From positions 310,001 to 374,000 of the forward strand of contig CAZHVS010000002.1 in assembly GCA_964536015.1 (NCBI GenBank): a DNA stretch of 64,000 nt, written 5' to 3'. Below are positions 63,043 through 64,000 of this stretch, one piece after another (positions within the stretch are counted from its first letter, which is position 1; each line of letters begins with the position of its first letter). Under the pieces are notes generated by a model. The model was not told where the DNA came from and ran no database searches. It saw only the letters and a program-made list of their open reading frames with translations. The DNA is from CAZHVS01 sp964536015 (GTDB lineage: Bacteria; Bacteroidota; Ignavibacteria; Ignavibacteriales; Ignavibacteriaceae). The translations under genes were made by a program, and so were the position numbers.

Positions 63043-63843
63043 ATGCGTGAAATGAATAAGACAATTTTTCAAATAAATCATATGGATTGTGCTTCGGAAG
63101 AGCAATTGATAAGAATGAAACTTGATGGATTGAGCAGCATTCAAAGTCTTGGTTTTTATTTACAGGAAAGAAGACTTGAAGTTATTCACTCAGATGGTTA
63201 TGAGGATATTTTGAAGAGGCTTGAATCACTTAATCTTGATACTACATTTATTTCTTCTGAAAGTACTAATATAAAAAATGTTACAAAGGAGGATGCTGAT
63301 ACAAAAGTCTTATGGCAGGTACTTTTTATTAATTTCTTTTTCTTTGTACTGGAAATTTTAACGGGTTTCATTGCAAATTCAATGGGGTTGGTTGCAGATA
63401 GTCTTGATATGCTTGCAGATAGTATTGTGTATGGGTTATCTCTTTTTGCAGTTGGAAGAAGTTTGCAGCACAAAAAAAATATTGCAAATATAAGCGGATA
63501 TTTTCAACTTAGTCTGGCAGTTATGGGATTGGTGGAAGTTATCCGCCGGTTTGTTGGCTTTGAAGAAGTACCATCTTTTAACCTGATGATTATTATTTCT
63601 GTTTTTGCTTTGATGGGGAATACTTTAAGTCTTTTCATTCTTCAAAAAAGTAAAAGCAAAGAAGTGCATATGAAGGCAAGTATGATTTTTACTTCGAATG
63701 ATATTATTGCGAATGCGGGAGTTATTCTTGCAGGAGTGCTGGTGTTATTAACAGATTCAAAATATCCAGACCTTGTAATTGGATTGATAATATTTGTACT
63801 GGTTGCAAGAGGTTCATACAGAATTTTACAGTTATCCAAATAG
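63043..63843 (+). CDS. Cation diffusion facilitator-like transporter with N-terminal HMA-like segment
   Basis: A 266-residue protein. Residues 1-80 resemble a metal-binding ferredoxin-like domain (INHMDCASEEQLIRMKLDGL) without the usual CxxC. The rest has about six membrane helices with AN-SMGLVADSLDMLADSIVYGLSLFAVG, the CDF-type metal-site segment (D-x3-D and a later H/D pair). CDF proteins move zinc, iron or other divalent cations out of the cell. An alternative ATG lies three codons downstream (63052). It lies nine bases after the symporter stop and ends at a hairpin. Confidence 0.85.
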   Translation: MREMNKTIFQINHMDCASEEQLIRMKLDGLSSIQSLGFYLQERRLEVIHSDGYEDILKRLESLNLDTTFISSESTNIKNVTKEDADTKVLWQVLFINFFFFVLEILTGFIANSMGLVADSLDMLADSIVYGLSLFAVGRSLQHKKNIANISGYFQLSLAVMGLVEVIRRFVGFEEVPSFNLMIIISVFALMGNTLSLFILQKSKSKEVHMKASMIFTSNDIIANAGVILAGVLVLLTDSKYPDLVIGLIIFVLVARGSYRILQLSK

Positions 63844-63863
63844 TATATTGTAACCCAATGTAA

Positions 63864-63882
63864 CTCGAAGCGAAGTTTCGAG
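63864..63882. repeat. Small hairpin CTCGAA-GCGAAGT-TTCGAG
   Basis: A 6-bp stem (63864-63869 with 63877-63882) lies just after the CDF gene, near the terminator. It shares the GCGAAG core with the repeat at 59040. Confidence 0.45.
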
Positions 63883-63917
63883 GAAAGAAAATACAACAGT
63901 GTTGGTTAGTTTAAGTC

Positions 63918-63940
63918 AAACGAAGCTGACGCTTCGTTTT
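63918..63940 (+). terminator. Intrinsic terminator after the CDF gene
   Basis: A perfect 9-bp stem AAACGAAGC/GCTTCGTTT closes the 4-base loop TGAC and is followed by a T-run. The remaining bases to the end of the window hold no gene. Confidence 0.75.
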
Positions 63941-64000
63941 ACATAGGGTATAGTTTGAAATTATAGATTTTCAATTTAATTATCAACCCTACCTTACCCT

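Overview
The window is AT-rich, gene-dense bacterial chromosome with short intergenic gaps (none over 300 bases once starts are corrected) and no rRNA, CRISPR array, insertion sequence or phage gene. Three predicted secreted proteins end in a C-terminal sorting domain with the YPNPFN motif, used by the type IX secretion system (T9SS) of the Bacteroidota/Ignavibacteriota group. Together with a DUF6600 protein, a GWxTD protein, a Bacteroidetes-type GlmU-like protein and the AT-rich composition, this suggests an Ignavibacteria-like organism. That placement is inference; no marker gene phylogeny was possible.

Layout. 1-5 kb: the 3' part of a secreted glycosidase-like protein, a pyrophosphate-type phosphofructokinase and a convergent DUF6600 protein. 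5-14.9 kb (+): an alpha/beta hydrolase-BioY fusion ORF, a membrane Fe-S oxidoreductase of the Etf:menaquinone oxidoreductase type, a histone H1-like protein, a CapA-like protein, an MFS transporter, a tRNA-dihydrouridine synthase, a PAP2-like membrane protein, a PolX-like/PHP protein with a ruined polymerase site, and apt. 14.9-21.7 kb (-): rsmI, a split lysine-ketoglutarate reductase/saccharopine dehydrogenase pair, a LON-domain protein, superoxide dismutase, an IscA-like carrier, an orphan protein and a DUF1207-like barrel. 21.7-34.4 kb (+): metG, a T9SS subtilase, a lipoprotein and outer-membrane-like protein of unknown function, three periplasmic PPIase/SurA-type proteins and a MoxR ATPase. 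34.5-38.5 kb (-): tRNA-Arg(ACG), nagB, the GlmU-like gene and an NFACT protein. 38.6-48 kb (+): a POT-like transporter, then a compact run pyrK-pyrD-folC-rho-GWxTD-pdxA-methyltransferase-ftsE. 48-50.4 kb (-): adk, tadA, tRNA-Arg(TCG) and a T9SS protein. 50.6-53 kb (+): a CoA-binding protein, a BamA-like barrel and rsmE. 53-54.8 kb (-): hisA, a cyclic-nucleotide-binding protein and a universal stress protein. 55.1-61.1 kb (+): etfB-etfA-acyl-CoA dehydrogenase, a small unknown protein, and a biotin-dependent carboxylase beta subunit with its biotin carrier. 61.2-63.9 kb (+): a sodium:solute symporter and a CDF transporter.

How the genes fit together. Acyl-CoA dehydrogenase would pass electrons to EtfAB, and the membrane Fe-S oxidoreductase encoded about 47 kb away is a good candidate for moving them to menaquinone. 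The carboxylase subunits need biotin, which the BioY module could import. The LKR/SDH pair suggests lysine breakdown through saccharopine. The PPIase lipoproteins, the SurA-like protein and the BamA-like barrel fit an outer-membrane assembly theme, and the T9SS cargo shows an active export route whose machinery lies outside the window.

No clearly new multi-gene system was found. The strongest leads are the hydrolase-BioY fusion across an A8 tract, the PolX protein that lost its polymerase metal ligands, the superoxide dismutase with two plausible starts (exported and cytosolic), a structured leader upstream of etfB, and the unrecognised lipoprotein/outer-membrane pair at 26-29 kb.
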